Assembly (NCBI GenBank): GCA_947629895.1
Contig: CANRFP010000024.1
Location: forward strand, 1-17,191
Length of the DNA: 17,191 bases
Source: an uncultured Clostridia bacterium
Lineage (GTDB): Bacteria; Bacillota_A; Clostridia; Christensenellales; UBA1242
Direction of reading: 5' to 3'
The number at the start of each line of letters is the position of its first letter. Within the stretch, counting starts at the first letter, position 1. A program made the position numbers and the translations under genes. Below the pieces are notes generated by a model. The model did no database searches. It was not told the origin of the DNA and was given only the letters and a program-made list of their open reading frames with translations. Of the stretch, positions 1-6,070 are shown piece by piece.

Positions 1-185
1 ATTGCCGCCGCTTTGCCAACAATTTTGTCCGCAGCAGAAAAGCCTTTAAGGTTAAGCCCTTGCGCAAGAAATTCCATCATTGGCGCGATGCCACTTTTGT
101 TTGAGATGTAAACTTCTTCGCCCTTAACCAAAACGCAGGTTGTGTCATCCACAAGCAAACTTTTTGCTTTTTGTAAATCAGTCAT
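1..185 (-). CDS. DUF1893 family protein (partial, C-terminus beyond window)
   Basis: The first 61 residues are visible, reading MTDLQKAKSLL, then TCVLVKGEEVYISNKSG, then GFSAADKIVGKAAA, before the window edge. The pattern of a cysteine in a short 'TCVLVK' strand followed by 'GFSAADKIVGKAAA' is what I recall of the DUF1893 family, small proteins of about 120-150 residues with no established function. The ATG (185-183) is preceded by AAGGA at a usable distance. It lies inside the end of the upstream ECF gene (8 nt overlap), so the two are probably translationally coupled and share an operon with DUF362 and LarC. No signal peptide or membrane segment is seen. The family call rests on motif memory and the rest of the gene is missing. 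Confidence 0.8.
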   Translation of the reverse strand, partial: MTDLQKAKSLLVDDTTCVLVKGEEVYISNKSGIAPMMEFLAQGLNLKGFSAADKIVGKAAA

Positions 186-756
186 TTTTCTTGTCCTTAG
201 TAAGCAAACATTGCAAACCTATTACAATGAGTGGAACGATTGCTGCTTGCAAAACAAGTCCAAGCAAACCTGTTTGAATTTGTGCCCAAACAACAGAAAC
301 ACTTAAATTGGAAACGGTTTGGAAGATTGCAGCCAAAGTTATAAACACCGCTCTTCCCGAAAGTTGAGCAAACAAAACTGCTGGAAACGCGAGCCATTTG
401 TTTTTGGCAATTCGTTTTGAAAATAAGCCAGCCACAACAGCAAAAGTTGCAAGTTCGCAAATCATAAATGGCAATCTTGCAAGCGCTGGCATAGGATTTC
501 CTGCCGCCCAAGTGATAAGAAAACTTGTTATTGGTGACATTATGCCAACGCCAAGTCCCCACCATGTTCCAAGAAGGCATCCGCCAATCAGCACAGGCAA
601 ATACATTGGCAGCCACTTAACGCCACCTTCCGCCCCTGCCGCCAAGTGAACAAGTTGAGGCAAAATTACACTGAGTGCAACCAGCCCAATAGAAATCAAA
701 CTTTTCACGGTTATTTTTGTTTTTACTGACTTAAAAGTTAAAACACTATCAATCAT
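178..756 (-). CDS. ECF transporter S component (substrate-binding membrane subunit), specificity unknown
   Basis: A 192-residue hydrophobic protein with five or six membrane segments, roughly residues 16-42, 48-82, 92-113, 120-145 and 158-186. The LPMYLPVLIGG...GLGVGIMSPITSFL region followed by 'ALARLPFMICELATFAVVAGL' is typical of Firmicutes energy-coupling-factor S components, which bind a vitamin or other micronutrient and dock on a shared EcfA/A'/T module. No EcfA or EcfT is in the window, so a housekeeping module elsewhere would have to serve it. I chose ATG 756-754 because AAGGAGAG sits 4-5 nt upstream; an in-frame TTG at 774 lies upstream of that ribosome binding site and is not credible. 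The last 8 nt overlap the DUF1893 start. The substrate cannot be read from the sequence; the LarC neighbour makes a cofactor precursor possible but unproven. Confidence 0.75.
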   Translation of the reverse strand: MIDSVLTFKSVKTKITVKSLISIGLVALSVILPQLVHLAAGAEGGVKWLPMYLPVLIGGCLLGTWWGLGVGIMSPITSFLITWAAGNPMPALARLPFMICELATFAVVAGLFSKRIAKNKWLAFPAVLFAQLSGRAVFITLAAIFQTVSNLSVSVVWAQIQTGLLGLVLQAAIVPLIVIGLQCLLTKDKKND

Positions 757-770
757 TTTTCTCTCCTTTT

Positions 771-872
771 TCAATTTTTTATTTGTTTTTTAATGATTTT
801 TTTGAAATTTTTCATATTTTTTCGCGTTTTTTCACGTTTTTTCGCGTTTTTTATTTTTTCAAAGTTTTTCAT
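771..872 (-). CDS. 33-codon Lys-rich ORF overlapping the larC stop (ATGA)
   Basis: Its ATG (872-870) overlaps the larC stop codon as ATGA. It encodes 33 residues beginning MKNFEKIKNAKKREKTRK, roughly half of them Lys or Arg, and stops at TGA (773-771) 15 nt before the ECF start codon. No Shine-Dalgarno sequence precedes it, so expression would need coupling to larC termination or a -1 frameshift at the TTTAAAA heptamer (878-872), which would add these residues to the LarC C-terminus. Much of it is encoded by a 10-bp tandem repeat, so it may be only an A-rich spacer that happens to be open. Not a recognised family. Confidence 0.3.
   Translation of the reverse strand: MKNFEKIKNAKKREKTRKNMKNFKKIIKKQIKN
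811..850. repeat. Imperfect 10-bp tandem repeat, four units
   Basis: Four consecutive 10-mers read ttcatatttt, ttcgcgtttt, ttcacgtttt and ttcgcgtttt on the plus strand. Units 2 and 4 are identical and unit 3 differs by one base. The array lies between larC and the ECF gene, inside the Lys-rich small ORF. A period of 10 is not a multiple of three, so it is not selected as a peptide repeat. The pattern fits replication slippage in an A/T-rich spacer. Confidence 0.7.
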
Positions 873-1645
873 TTTAAAATTTCAATTTGGCTCACCTTCA
901 AAACGCAAGGCAAGTTATACTTTCTTTTGCCCGCACCAAAGCCCGTTTTCAAACTTTTGTGCGTTGGCGCTTTTTCAAACTTTGAAGTTGCAGCAAGTGC
1001 GGCAAGCCCTGTTGGAGTGATAAGTTCCCCTTCAAAATCTATGTGCGAAATTGGAATGCAAAATTTGTCCATTATGTTTTTCACCGCCGGCGTTGGAATT
1101 GGAAGAAATCCAACCCTCGTTTGCACTTTTCCATGCCCTTCGCAAAGATTTTCAACATAAACCTTTTCCACTTTAAGATTGTCAAGGCAAAATGCAATTG
1201 AAGTGATGTCAATTATGCTGTCCATTGCACCGCTTTCATGAAAAATCACCTCTTCTTTTTTTACGTCGTGCGCTTTGCCTTCGCTCTCTGCAACAATCTC
1301 AAAAATTTTCATTGCAATTTGTTTGGCATTTTCTGTTAATTTTGAGTTTTGCAAAATTTGCTCAACATCTTTCAGCGTTCTTTTTTCTTCCAATTTTAAC
1401 TCCACCTTTTTCTTTCCAGAAAGATAATCCAAATCGTGGTCAAAATTGTTATTTTCCAAAAAAACATCAAAATCTGTGCAAAAAACGCCATTTTTTTCGA
1501 TTTTTTTGATAAAAATCGCATATTTTTTCAAATTTAAACTTTTTATTGCGGTTTTTAATTTGCTCGCATTTGCCCCCAAATCCAACAGCGCGCCCACAAT
1601 CATGTCGCCGCTCACGCCGCTTGAACAGTCAAACAAAATGTCCAT
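869..1645 (-). CDS. larC: LarC N-terminal part (nickel insertion protein for the nickel-pincer cofactor; DUF111 family), no C-terminal domain
   Basis: A 258-residue protein opening with MDILFDCSSGVSGDM and carrying FHESGAMDSIIDI (135-147), the LPIPTPAV segment (181-188) and EGELITPTGLAAL (205-217), all hallmarks of LarC/DUF111. LarC inserts nickel into the pincer nucleotide used by lactate racemase and relatives. Full-length LarC is about 400 residues; in Lactobacillus plantarum it is made from larC1 and larC2 by a reported programmed frameshift. This ORF ends where LarC1 would end (GFGAGKRKYNLPCVLK...), and only about 110 nt separate it from the next gene, too little for LarC2. The codons before the stop form a T TTA AAA slippery heptamer. 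ATG overlaps the DUF362 stop (TGATG) and no ribosome binding site is visible, implying coupling. Either a LarC1-only protein, a decayed gene, or complemented by a distant LarC2. Confidence 0.85.
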   Translation of the reverse strand: MDILFDCSSGVSGDMIVGALLDLGANASKLKTAIKSLNLKKYAIFIKKIEKNGVFCTDFDVFLENNNFDHDLDYLSGKKKVELKLEEKRTLKDVEQILQNSKLTENAKQIAMKIFEIVAESEGKAHDVKKEEVIFHESGAMDSIIDITSIAFCLDNLKVEKVYVENLCEGHGKVQTRVGFLPIPTPAVKNIMDKFCIPISHIDFEGELITPTGLAALAATSKFEKAPTHKSLKTGFGAGKRKYNLPCVLKVSQIEILK

Positions 1646-2535
1646 CAGTCAAGGCTCACAAGTTCATATTCTCTTGTTCCAAGTTTGTGCTGCTCGGCCG
1701 CCTCAACAATGTGAATGCCGTGTCTTGAATCCATTCTTTCAACCAAAGATTTTTTGCCTTTGTCTTTTGAATTTATCACCGCATCATAGCAGCATTGGTC
1801 AAGCGCAACAGGGTCTAGAGATGCAAAAATTCCTATGTCGTCCATTTCTGGCTCTGGTGGATTGGCATCGCAATCGCAGTTCACCGAAAGTCTGTTTGCA
1901 ACATTGATGTATGCCATGTTCTCTGGCTTAACATATTCAATCACAGCCTTGCACGCATCCGCCATACTTTCAATGAAAGCATCTTGCTCTCGGTCAAAAA
2001 GATTTTGCATCATAACCTCTGGATTGTCAGTTGCGCCAACCGAATGGATGAACGCCTTGCCGTTTCTGGAAGCAAATCCAATTGAAATGTTTTTAAGTGC
2101 TCCGCCAAATCCGCCCATAAGATGCCCCTTAAAGTGAGAAAGAATAAGCATGGAGTCATAATTTTTTAAGTGGTCGCCCACAATGTCATATGGAAGCCTA
2201 AGCCCGTTCTTGACAGGCAACTTAAACTCGCCATCCTCGTCAAGAATGTCACATGGCGCAATGTCCAAAAAGCCGTGCTCCCTAATTGTCTGCCAATGGT
2301 CCTTGGAGTGATATCTGCGCCCGGGATAAGCCGTATTGCATTCCACAATCGTTCCTTTTATCTTTGAAACAAGTGGAGCGATAAGTTTTGGATTTAAAAA
2401 GTTGTGCCCGCCCGGCTCACCTGTGGAAATTTTAACTCCAACTTTTCCTTTTAGTTCTCTGCCAAGTTTGTCATATAATTTGATTAGACTTTCAGCAGAA
2501 ATATCCTTAGTAAAATAAACCTTTGCTTTCTTCAT
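1645..2535 (-). CDS. DUF362 domain protein without ferredoxin domain
   Basis: A 296-residue protein with the conserved centre of DUF362: SHFKGHLMGGFGGALKNISIG (133-153), a downstream NCDCDANPP (219-227) and DIGIFASLDPVALDQCCYDA (233-252). Many DUF362 proteins carry a C-terminal 2[4Fe-4S] ferredoxin domain with CxxCxxC motifs; none is present here, although cysteines at 220, 222, 248 and 249 remain and could bind metal (inference). The family is uncharacterised and often labelled 'Fe-S centre protein'. No signal peptide, so probably cytoplasmic. First gene of the operon: AGGAGG lies 4 nt before the ATG and a promoter sits just upstream. Its stop overlaps the LarC start by one base, which suggests that the two products act together. 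Confidence 0.8.
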   Translation of the reverse strand: MKKAKVYFTKDISAESLIKLYDKLGRELKGKVGVKISTGEPGGHNFLNPKLIAPLVSKIKGTIVECNTAYPGRRYHSKDHWQTIREHGFLDIAPCDILDEDGEFKLPVKNGLRLPYDIVGDHLKNYDSMLILSHFKGHLMGGFGGALKNISIGFASRNGKAFIHSVGATDNPEVMMQNLFDREQDAFIESMADACKAVIEYVKPENMAYINVANRLSVNCDCDANPPEPEMDDIGIFASLDPVALDQCCYDAVINSKDKGKKSLVERMDSRHGIHIVEAAEQHKLGTREYELVSLD

Positions 2536-2553
2536 AAAACCTCCTAAATAAAT

Positions 2554-2582
2554 ATTATCACAAAGCTATTTTTGTTTGCTAA
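2554..2582 (-). promoter_or_regulatory. Sigma-A-type promoter of the DUF362-larC-ECF operon
   Basis: On the minus strand TTAGCA (2582-2577), a 17-nt spacer and GATAAT (2559-2554), preceded by TGT, giving an extended -10. Transcription would start near 2547, immediately before the AGGAGG at 2545-2540, leaving a leader of only about 12 nt. Confidence 0.6.
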
Positions 2583-2632
2583 TAATTTAATAAAAAAACG
2601 CTTCAAAAATTGGATTTTTATGAAAAATTAAC

Positions 2633-2657
2633 AAAAAAACAGAGATTTCTCTGTTTT
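2633..2657 (-). terminator. Intrinsic terminator of the lipoprotein gene
   Basis: On the minus strand the arms AACAGAGA and TCTCTGTT form a hairpin with a tight loop, followed by a run of seven T (2639-2633). It starts about 20 nt past the lipoprotein stop codon and separates that gene from the DUF362 operon promoter. Confidence 0.75.
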
Positions 2658-2675
2658 CTTTATGTTTTTTGTTTT

Positions 2676-4241
2676 TTATGAATGACGATAGCCCGTTTGA
2701 GTCACGCCAAGAAATTGATAATTTTCGGCTTGGGTTGCTTCATCAAAATATTGTGATTCATCCAAACTTGACCTGCAAAAATAATAGTTTGTGTCGTCAT
2801 TTCCCGTTTTATCATCACTCGTTTCGCCATCCGCATCCTCTGCCTCAATTGGGTTTAACTTTGCATAATAATAAACATAATTGCGGTCATAAGATGCCAT
2901 AAGTTGTTCGGTGAAAATTCCCGTTTCCATTGAAACAACTGTTTTTGCATCAACGCTTTCCGCTGTTCCATTTATGAATTTTGAAATTTCTGCTCTGTAA
3001 ACATTGTTGCCGCCAAGCAAAACAACCCACGTTCCGTCAACAGAAACAACCTGGCTGAAACTTATTGATTCGTTGTTTTCATTCACAAAATTGATTGTTT
3101 TGTCTGCGCTTGAGTTTTCAACATAGTGAACTTCGCTTCCTGTGGTGTAGATATAACCTTTGCTGATGAATTGTGTTGCGCCGCCAACGGTTTCTTCGCC
3201 AACAACCCTATAAATTTTTGCTCCGCTTAAAGCATTGTTTGAAACAAACTCTGGCGTGTCATAGAACACTTTTTCTTTCATTTGCCCATCTTCAAGTTTT
3301 TGCTCTGTCCTTCTTGTCATTTTGTAAGTTGAGCCGTCACGAGTGAAGAACACTTCATCCACAAGTTCGCTTCTCACATAGCCAACTTCTCTGTCAATAA
3401 ATGTGACTGCGCCGCCTTTTCCAGCGCCTGTGAGCGCCTCAATTTTGGTTGGTTTTTTGCTTAAGTCTGCCATTGAAATGCTGTAAACATCGTTGTAATA
3501 AACGTTGTCGTTTTCGCTGGATTTGGTGAAATACAAAATTCCGTTCCAATCTGTTGTGCTGCCCAGCCTTGTTGATTGATAGGTTTTTGGCATTGCCACG
3601 CTTGTTACATCTTTCAAAACTTGCGTGCCGCCATTTTCAAGATTGAGTTTAACAAGATTTGTTCCGGCAAGCATCATAAGATAATATTTTCCGTTGTATT
3701 TTAACACTTCAATTTTGGTCACGGCCGCTTTTAAATCTCTTGTTGAATAAATTTCTTTTTTGTTTGAGCCATCAAAGCGGCTTCTATAAATGCTCGTCCA
3801 GCCAAAATTAAATTGCCCGCCTGATGTTTCCCAATTGTTTGGCGCAGCATAGAAGACATAATTTCCAATCACAAAAGTGAAACTGTTAATTCCAGAAGCA
3901 TTTGTGTAAGTTGCAACCTCATCGCCAATTTTTGAAACACCTTTTGGCGAATAGTCAATGCCCTTTGATGATAACTTTTCTGCGTTCACATTAAGTTTTG
4001 CAAGATAGGCAAGCCCTTTGGCGGCGTTGTAGTTGCTTGAAGTTGTTCCAAGCGAATCTGCGGTTGTGTAATTTTCATTCATGCCGTTTCCAAAATACAA
4101 ATAATCGCCCACAATGGCGGCAGAAGGTCCGTTATAATATAAAACGTCATTTGCGCTTATTGTAACTGCATCATTTCCGCAGCCCATAAGCACAAAGCCC
4201 AGCGATAATATGCAACAAATAATAAAAGCCCACTTTTTCAT
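2676..4241 (-). CDS. Secreted lipoprotein, probable beta-propeller-like repeats, function unknown
   Basis: 521 residues. A lysine-led hydrophobic signal (MKKWAFIICCILSLGFV) ends in the lipobox LMGC, so Cys21 would be lipidated and the protein anchored outside the membrane. The mature part has recurring strand-rich segments with aromatic pairs (GDYLYFGNG, GNYVFYAAP, NGKYYLMML, NGILYFTKS, NYVYYYAK), the spacing seen in propeller-like lipoproteins such as DUF5050-type proteins; this fold is inferred, not shown. The acidic stretch NPIEAEDADGETSDDKTGNDD near the C-terminus is probably a flexible loop. ATG 4241 is preferred over the in-frame TTG at 4253, because GGAG lies 6 nt before the ATG and within the TTG-initiated codons. 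Transcribed alone, with a strong promoter upstream and a terminator downstream. Confidence 0.8.
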   Translation of the reverse strand: MKKWAFIICCILSLGFVLMGCGNDAVTISANDVLYYNGPSAAIVGDYLYFGNGMNENYTTADSLGTTSSNYNAAKGLAYLAKLNVNAEKLSSKGIDYSPKGVSKIGDEVATYTNASGINSFTFVIGNYVFYAAPNNWETSGGQFNFGWTSIYRSRFDGSNKKEIYSTRDLKAAVTKIEVLKYNGKYYLMMLAGTNLVKLNLENGGTQVLKDVTSVAMPKTYQSTRLGSTTDWNGILYFTKSSENDNVYYNDVYSISMADLSKKPTKIEALTGAGKGGAVTFIDREVGYVRSELVDEVFFTRDGSTYKMTRRTEQKLEDGQMKEKVFYDTPEFVSNNALSGAKIYRVVGEETVGGATQFISKGYIYTTGSEVHYVENSSADKTINFVNENNESISFSQVVSVDGTWVVLLGGNNVYRAEISKFINGTAESVDAKTVVSMETGIFTEQLMASYDRNYVYYYAKLNPIEAEDADGETSDDKTGNDDTNYYFCRSSLDESQYFDEATQAENYQFLGVTQTGYRHS

Positions 4242-4258
4242 AGTAATCTCCAACTTTA

Positions 4259-4287
4259 ATAATACAATATTATTGGCTTAAAGTCAA
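4259..4287 (-). promoter_or_regulatory. Strong sigma-A promoter of the lipoprotein gene
   Basis: TTGACT (4287-4282), exactly 17 nt, then TATTAT (4264-4259) on the minus strand; each hexamer matches consensus at five of six positions. It lies directly after the metallophosphoesterase stop codon. The predicted start near 4252 coincides with the GGAG ribosome binding site, so the leader is about 11 nt. Confidence 0.8.
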
Positions 4288-4294
4288 TAAAAAT

Positions 4295-4990
4295 TCAAAT
4301 AATCTCCACCAAATTGTTTCCAATAAGGTCACAAGAAGTTAAAAAATAGGTTATTCCGTTCTTTTCCAGCACCTTGTTTTGTTTAAGAAAAGCATGAATA
4401 TGCCCATACACAACACACTTAACTCCAAACCTCTCCAACATTGCGGTGATGTCGTTGTCCTCCTCGCGAAAAGTGTATGGCGGATAGTGCAGCATGCACA
4501 CAATTTCATCGCCCTCTTCCTGCAACTTTTTTGCCTCTTGCAGTGTGAGTTCCAAGCGAATGAGTTCTCTTTTATAAATTTTCTCGTTTTCTGGGGTCAT
4601 AGGTTTTCGCGTGTCTGGCAAGTTCCAAAGCCTTGTGCCACAAATCACAAATTTGCCAAACTTAATTGCATCGTTTTGAATGGCATAAAAATTTTCTGGC
4701 AAAACTGCCCGCACTGCGCTTATGCTCTTCCACCAATAATCATGATTGCCACGAATGATTATCTTTTTGCCCGGCAGCGGCGAAATAAGGTCAAAATCCG
4801 GCTTTGTTTCTTCAAGTTTCATCGCCCAAGAAAAATCCCCCGCCATAAGCACCAAATCATCGTCTGCAACCTTTGCCTTCCAATCGTCAAATATCTTGTC
4901 CAAATAACCTTCCCATGTTGGCCCAAAAATGTCCATTGGTTTTGGATTGTTTATGGAAAGGTGCAAATCACTTATCGCCCAAATTTTCAT
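4295..4990 (-). CDS. Calcineurin-like metallophosphoesterase
   Basis: 231 residues with all metal-binding motifs of the calcineurin-like phosphoesterase fold in order: DLH (8-10), GD (51-52), GNHD (81-84), a histidine in MLHYPPY (168) and GHIH (196-199). These residues hold two metal ions and cleave phosphoester bonds; the substrate is not evident. It lacks a signal peptide or membrane segment and should be cytoplasmic. Length and motif layout match the predicted-phosphohydrolase group COG1768, as I recall it. The ATG overlaps the yqeY stop as ATGA, so translation is coupled to that gene and the two share a promoter. No clear terminator follows; the lipoprotein promoter begins within 8 nt of the stop. 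Confidence 0.9.
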   Translation of the reverse strand: MKIWAISDLHLSINNPKPMDIFGPTWEGYLDKIFDDWKAKVADDDLVLMAGDFSWAMKLEETKPDFDLISPLPGKKIIIRGNHDYWWKSISAVRAVLPENFYAIQNDAIKFGKFVICGTRLWNLPDTRKPMTPENEKIYKRELIRLELTLQEAKKLQEEGDEIVCMLHYPPYTFREEDNDITAMLERFGVKCVVYGHIHAFLKQNKVLEKNGITYFLTSCDLIGNNLVEII

Positions 4991-5412
4991 TCAACACCTT
5001 TTAAAACTTCTTGAACAAGCCTCATGTCAACCTGCCCGTTGTAATTTGCTTTAAAATGCTTCATAACATTTGGAACAGATTTGTCGGCAAGCGAAAGAAT
5101 AATTGCCTTTATTTCCTCTCTTGACAGCATTTTTGGCAAATATGCACTTGCAATTTCAATTTGCCTGGAAACATTTTGCACTTGCTCGGTGTTGCCAACC
5201 TTTGCATAGTTCTCTTTCTCTTCGGAAAGTTCTTTTATCAATTTTTGGATGATGTTTGAAACGTCTGCATCGTTGAGTTCTTTTCCACTTTCACGTCTGG
5301 CAATTTTTTCAAGCATAATTTTGTTCATAAGCACACTGTAAAACGCACGCGCAACAGTGTCTTTGTTTTTCATAGCCTCAATGTTGGCTTTTTTAATGTT
5401 GTCTTCAATCAT
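4987..5412 (-). CDS. yqeY: GatB/YqeY domain protein
   Basis: 141 residues, close to the usual size of about 148. The all-helical N-terminal half (MIEDNIKKANIEAMKNKDTVARAFYSVLMNKI) and the C-terminal tail domain related to GatB/GatE (YLPKMLSREEIKAII...SVPNVMKHFKANYNGQVDMRLVQEVLKGV) are both present. The C-terminal module binds tRNA in amidotransferases, but the role of free-standing YqeY is not settled. AAGGAG lies 5 nt before the ATG. First gene of a two-gene operon with the metallophosphoesterase, overlapping it by 4 nt (ATGA). Confidence 0.9.
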   Translation of the reverse strand: MIEDNIKKANIEAMKNKDTVARAFYSVLMNKIMLEKIARRESGKELNDADVSNIIQKLIKELSEEKENYAKVGNTEQVQNVSRQIEIASAYLPKMLSREEIKAIILSLADKSVPNVMKHFKANYNGQVDMRLVQEVLKGVE

Positions 5413-5430
5413 AAAAACTCCTTATGCTTA

Positions 5431-5460
5431 ATTATACTGCAAAAAACAAAAAGAAATCAA
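5431..5460 (-). promoter_or_regulatory. Promoter of yqeY-metallophosphoesterase operon
   Basis: A perfect TATAAT (5436-5431) on the minus strand with TTGATT (5460-5455) 18 nt upstream. The expected start near 5424 is directly before the AAGGAG at 5423-5418, giving a leader of about 12 nt. Confidence 0.7.
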
Positions 5461-5493
5461 GCAAAAAGACGCTTTAATAAGAATAAATCAAAT

Positions 5494-5514
5494 AAAAAAA
5501 CAGCCTTAGGCTGT
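5494..5514 (-). terminator. Intrinsic terminator after the tRNA-Met partial copy
   Basis: The minus strand reads ACAGCC-TAA-GGCTGT followed by seven T. The hairpin sits just beyond the truncated tRNA-Met copy and upstream of the yqeY promoter. It stops any transcript that passes the terminator at 5605-5629. Confidence 0.75.
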
Positions 5515-5517
5515 GCT

Positions 5518-5542
5518 TGGTGGTGATAGGTGGGCTCGAACC
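5518..5542 (-). pseudogene. Partial copy of the tRNA-Met 3' end (T-loop, acceptor 3' strand, CCA)
   Basis: These 25 bases are identical to 5632-5656, the 3' end of the intact tRNA-Met: T-loop, 3' T-stem strand, acceptor 3' strand, discriminator A and CCA. The 5' T-stem strand does not match beyond its last two bases and no D-arm or anticodon arm follows in this orientation, so it cannot fold as a tRNA. A further tRNA-derived stretch, ATAAGGTCGGTG, lies inverted at 5571-5582. Tandem tRNA 3' ends of this sort are what integration at a tRNA att site leaves behind, but partial duplication is equally possible. Confidence 0.75.
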
Positions 5543-5570
5543 TAAGTGTTTATATTCCGCTCCGCTTCAT

Positions 5571-5667
5571 ATAAGGTCGGTGTTTCTCGCCTTTTACACA
5601 AAACAAAAAAAAGCGTCATTGACGCTTTTGCTGGTGGTGATAGGTGGGCTCGAACCACCGACCTTAT
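5571..5667. repeat. 12-bp inverted repeat linking tRNA-Met to the partial copy
   Basis: ATAAGGTCGGTG at 5571-5582 on the plus strand is the exact reverse complement of 5656-5667, inside the variable and T-arm region of tRNA-Met. The next bases (tttctcgcc) also resemble the tRNA (gttcgagcc). The repeat therefore looks like a second, inverted fragment of the same tRNA gene, flanking the terminator hairpin. Confidence 0.6.
5605..5629 (-). terminator. Intrinsic terminator of tRNA-Met
   Basis: On the minus strand AAAAGCGTC-AAT-GACGCTTTT forms a strong 9-bp hairpin with a three-base loop, followed by further T. It begins 2 nt past the encoded CCA of tRNA-Met. Confidence 0.85.
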
Positions 5668-5708
5668 GGGTATGAACCATACGCTCTAGCCAGCTGAGCT
5701 ACATCACC
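5632..5708 (-). tRNA. tRNA-Met (CAT anticodon), elongator type
   Basis: The 77-nt cloverleaf is complete on the minus strand. The acceptor GGTGATG pairs with TATCACC (one G-U pair), the D-arm reads AGCTCAGCTGGCTAGAGC, the anticodon stem-loop has TTCATAC (anticodon CAT), the variable region is AAGGTC, and the T-arm is GGTGG-TTCGAGC-CCACC, then A and encoded CCA. The paired first acceptor base and loop TTCATAC favour the elongator over the initiator; tRNA-Ile2 with modified C34 is less likely. It has its own strong promoter and terminator. Confidence 0.95.
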
Positions 5709-5721
5709 AAAAAGTAGTTGT

Positions 5722-5750
5722 ATTTTAGCATATATAAAATTAAATGTCAA
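5722..5750 (-). promoter_or_regulatory. Near-consensus promoter of tRNA-Met
   Basis: A perfect TTGACA (5750-5745), 17-nt spacer and TAAAAT (5727-5722) preceded by TGC (extended -10) on the minus strand, about 13 nt before the mature tRNA 5' end. This is the best -35 box in the window, as expected for a stable RNA gene. It is divergent from the promoter at 5800-5828. Confidence 0.85.
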
Positions 5751-5799
5751 CCAACTTCCAAAGATTTTTTGAAAAAACAACCAAAACAATTTTTTGGTA

Positions 5800-5828
5800 T
5801 TGATTTTTGCTTCTAAAAATGTTATAAT
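5800..5828 (+). promoter_or_regulatory. Promoter of the 73-residue protein gene
   Basis: TTGATT (5800-5805), 17 nt, then a perfect TATAAT (5823-5828). The predicted start near 5835 is immediately before AGGAGG at 5837-5842, leaving a leader of about 14 nt. Confidence 0.8.
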
Positions 5829-5848
5829 ATTTTTATAGGAGGCAAAAA

Positions 5849-6070
5849 ATGGCAAAAGTTAAAAGTAAAAAATCTTGCAAACTCTTTAATCATTTTGAAG
5901 AATTTTTATCGCCTTTTGCAGAATCCACCGGAATAACCGCTTTTCTTAAATCACTGGGAATGGTTAAGGATGAAAAATATTATCAGAAAAAAACTGCCGA
6001 TGCAATGGAAGAGACAAACAAAACCTTGGCAGAAATAGTGAAAAAACTTGATGAGATGACAAAGGGTTGA
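5849..6070 (+). CDS. 73-residue protein of unknown function, charged and helical
   Basis: The ORF is well supported by a consensus promoter and by AGGAGG 6 nt before the ATG. The protein begins with a basic segment (MAKVKSKKSCK), has a mixed centre (FEEFLSPFAESTGITAFLKSLGM) and ends in a long predicted amphipathic helix (TADAMEETNKTLAEIVKKLDEMTKG). No signal peptide or membrane segment is seen and I recognise no family. The C-terminal helix resembles, in composition and position, the last 25 residues of the VirB6-like protein encoded convergently downstream (KLTKKMLDKLDEISKKK). That could mean interaction with a shared partner, or just convergent coiled-coil sequence. The repeat cluster begins at its stop codon. 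Confidence 0.75.
   Translation: MAKVKSKKSCKLFNHFEEFLSPFAESTGITAFLKSLGMVKDEKYYQKKTADAMEETNKTLAEIVKKLDEMTKG

Noticed and set aside
757..868. Missing LarC C-terminal domain (LarC2) hidden in another frame
   Set aside because: The frame following larC gives only 33 Lys-rich residues before a stop, with no LarC2 motif and not enough room before the ECF gene.
4379..5014. 211-residue open frame antisense to the metallophosphoesterase
   Set aside because: The opposite strand encodes a complete enzyme with all metal-binding motifs. This frame has low-complexity, His/Cys-rich content, no ribosome binding site and no family resemblance.
5664..5855. 63-residue frame across tRNA-Met and its promoter
   Set aside because: It is an artefact of the tRNA gene and the divergent promoters. 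It would start inside the coding region of the small plus-strand gene.
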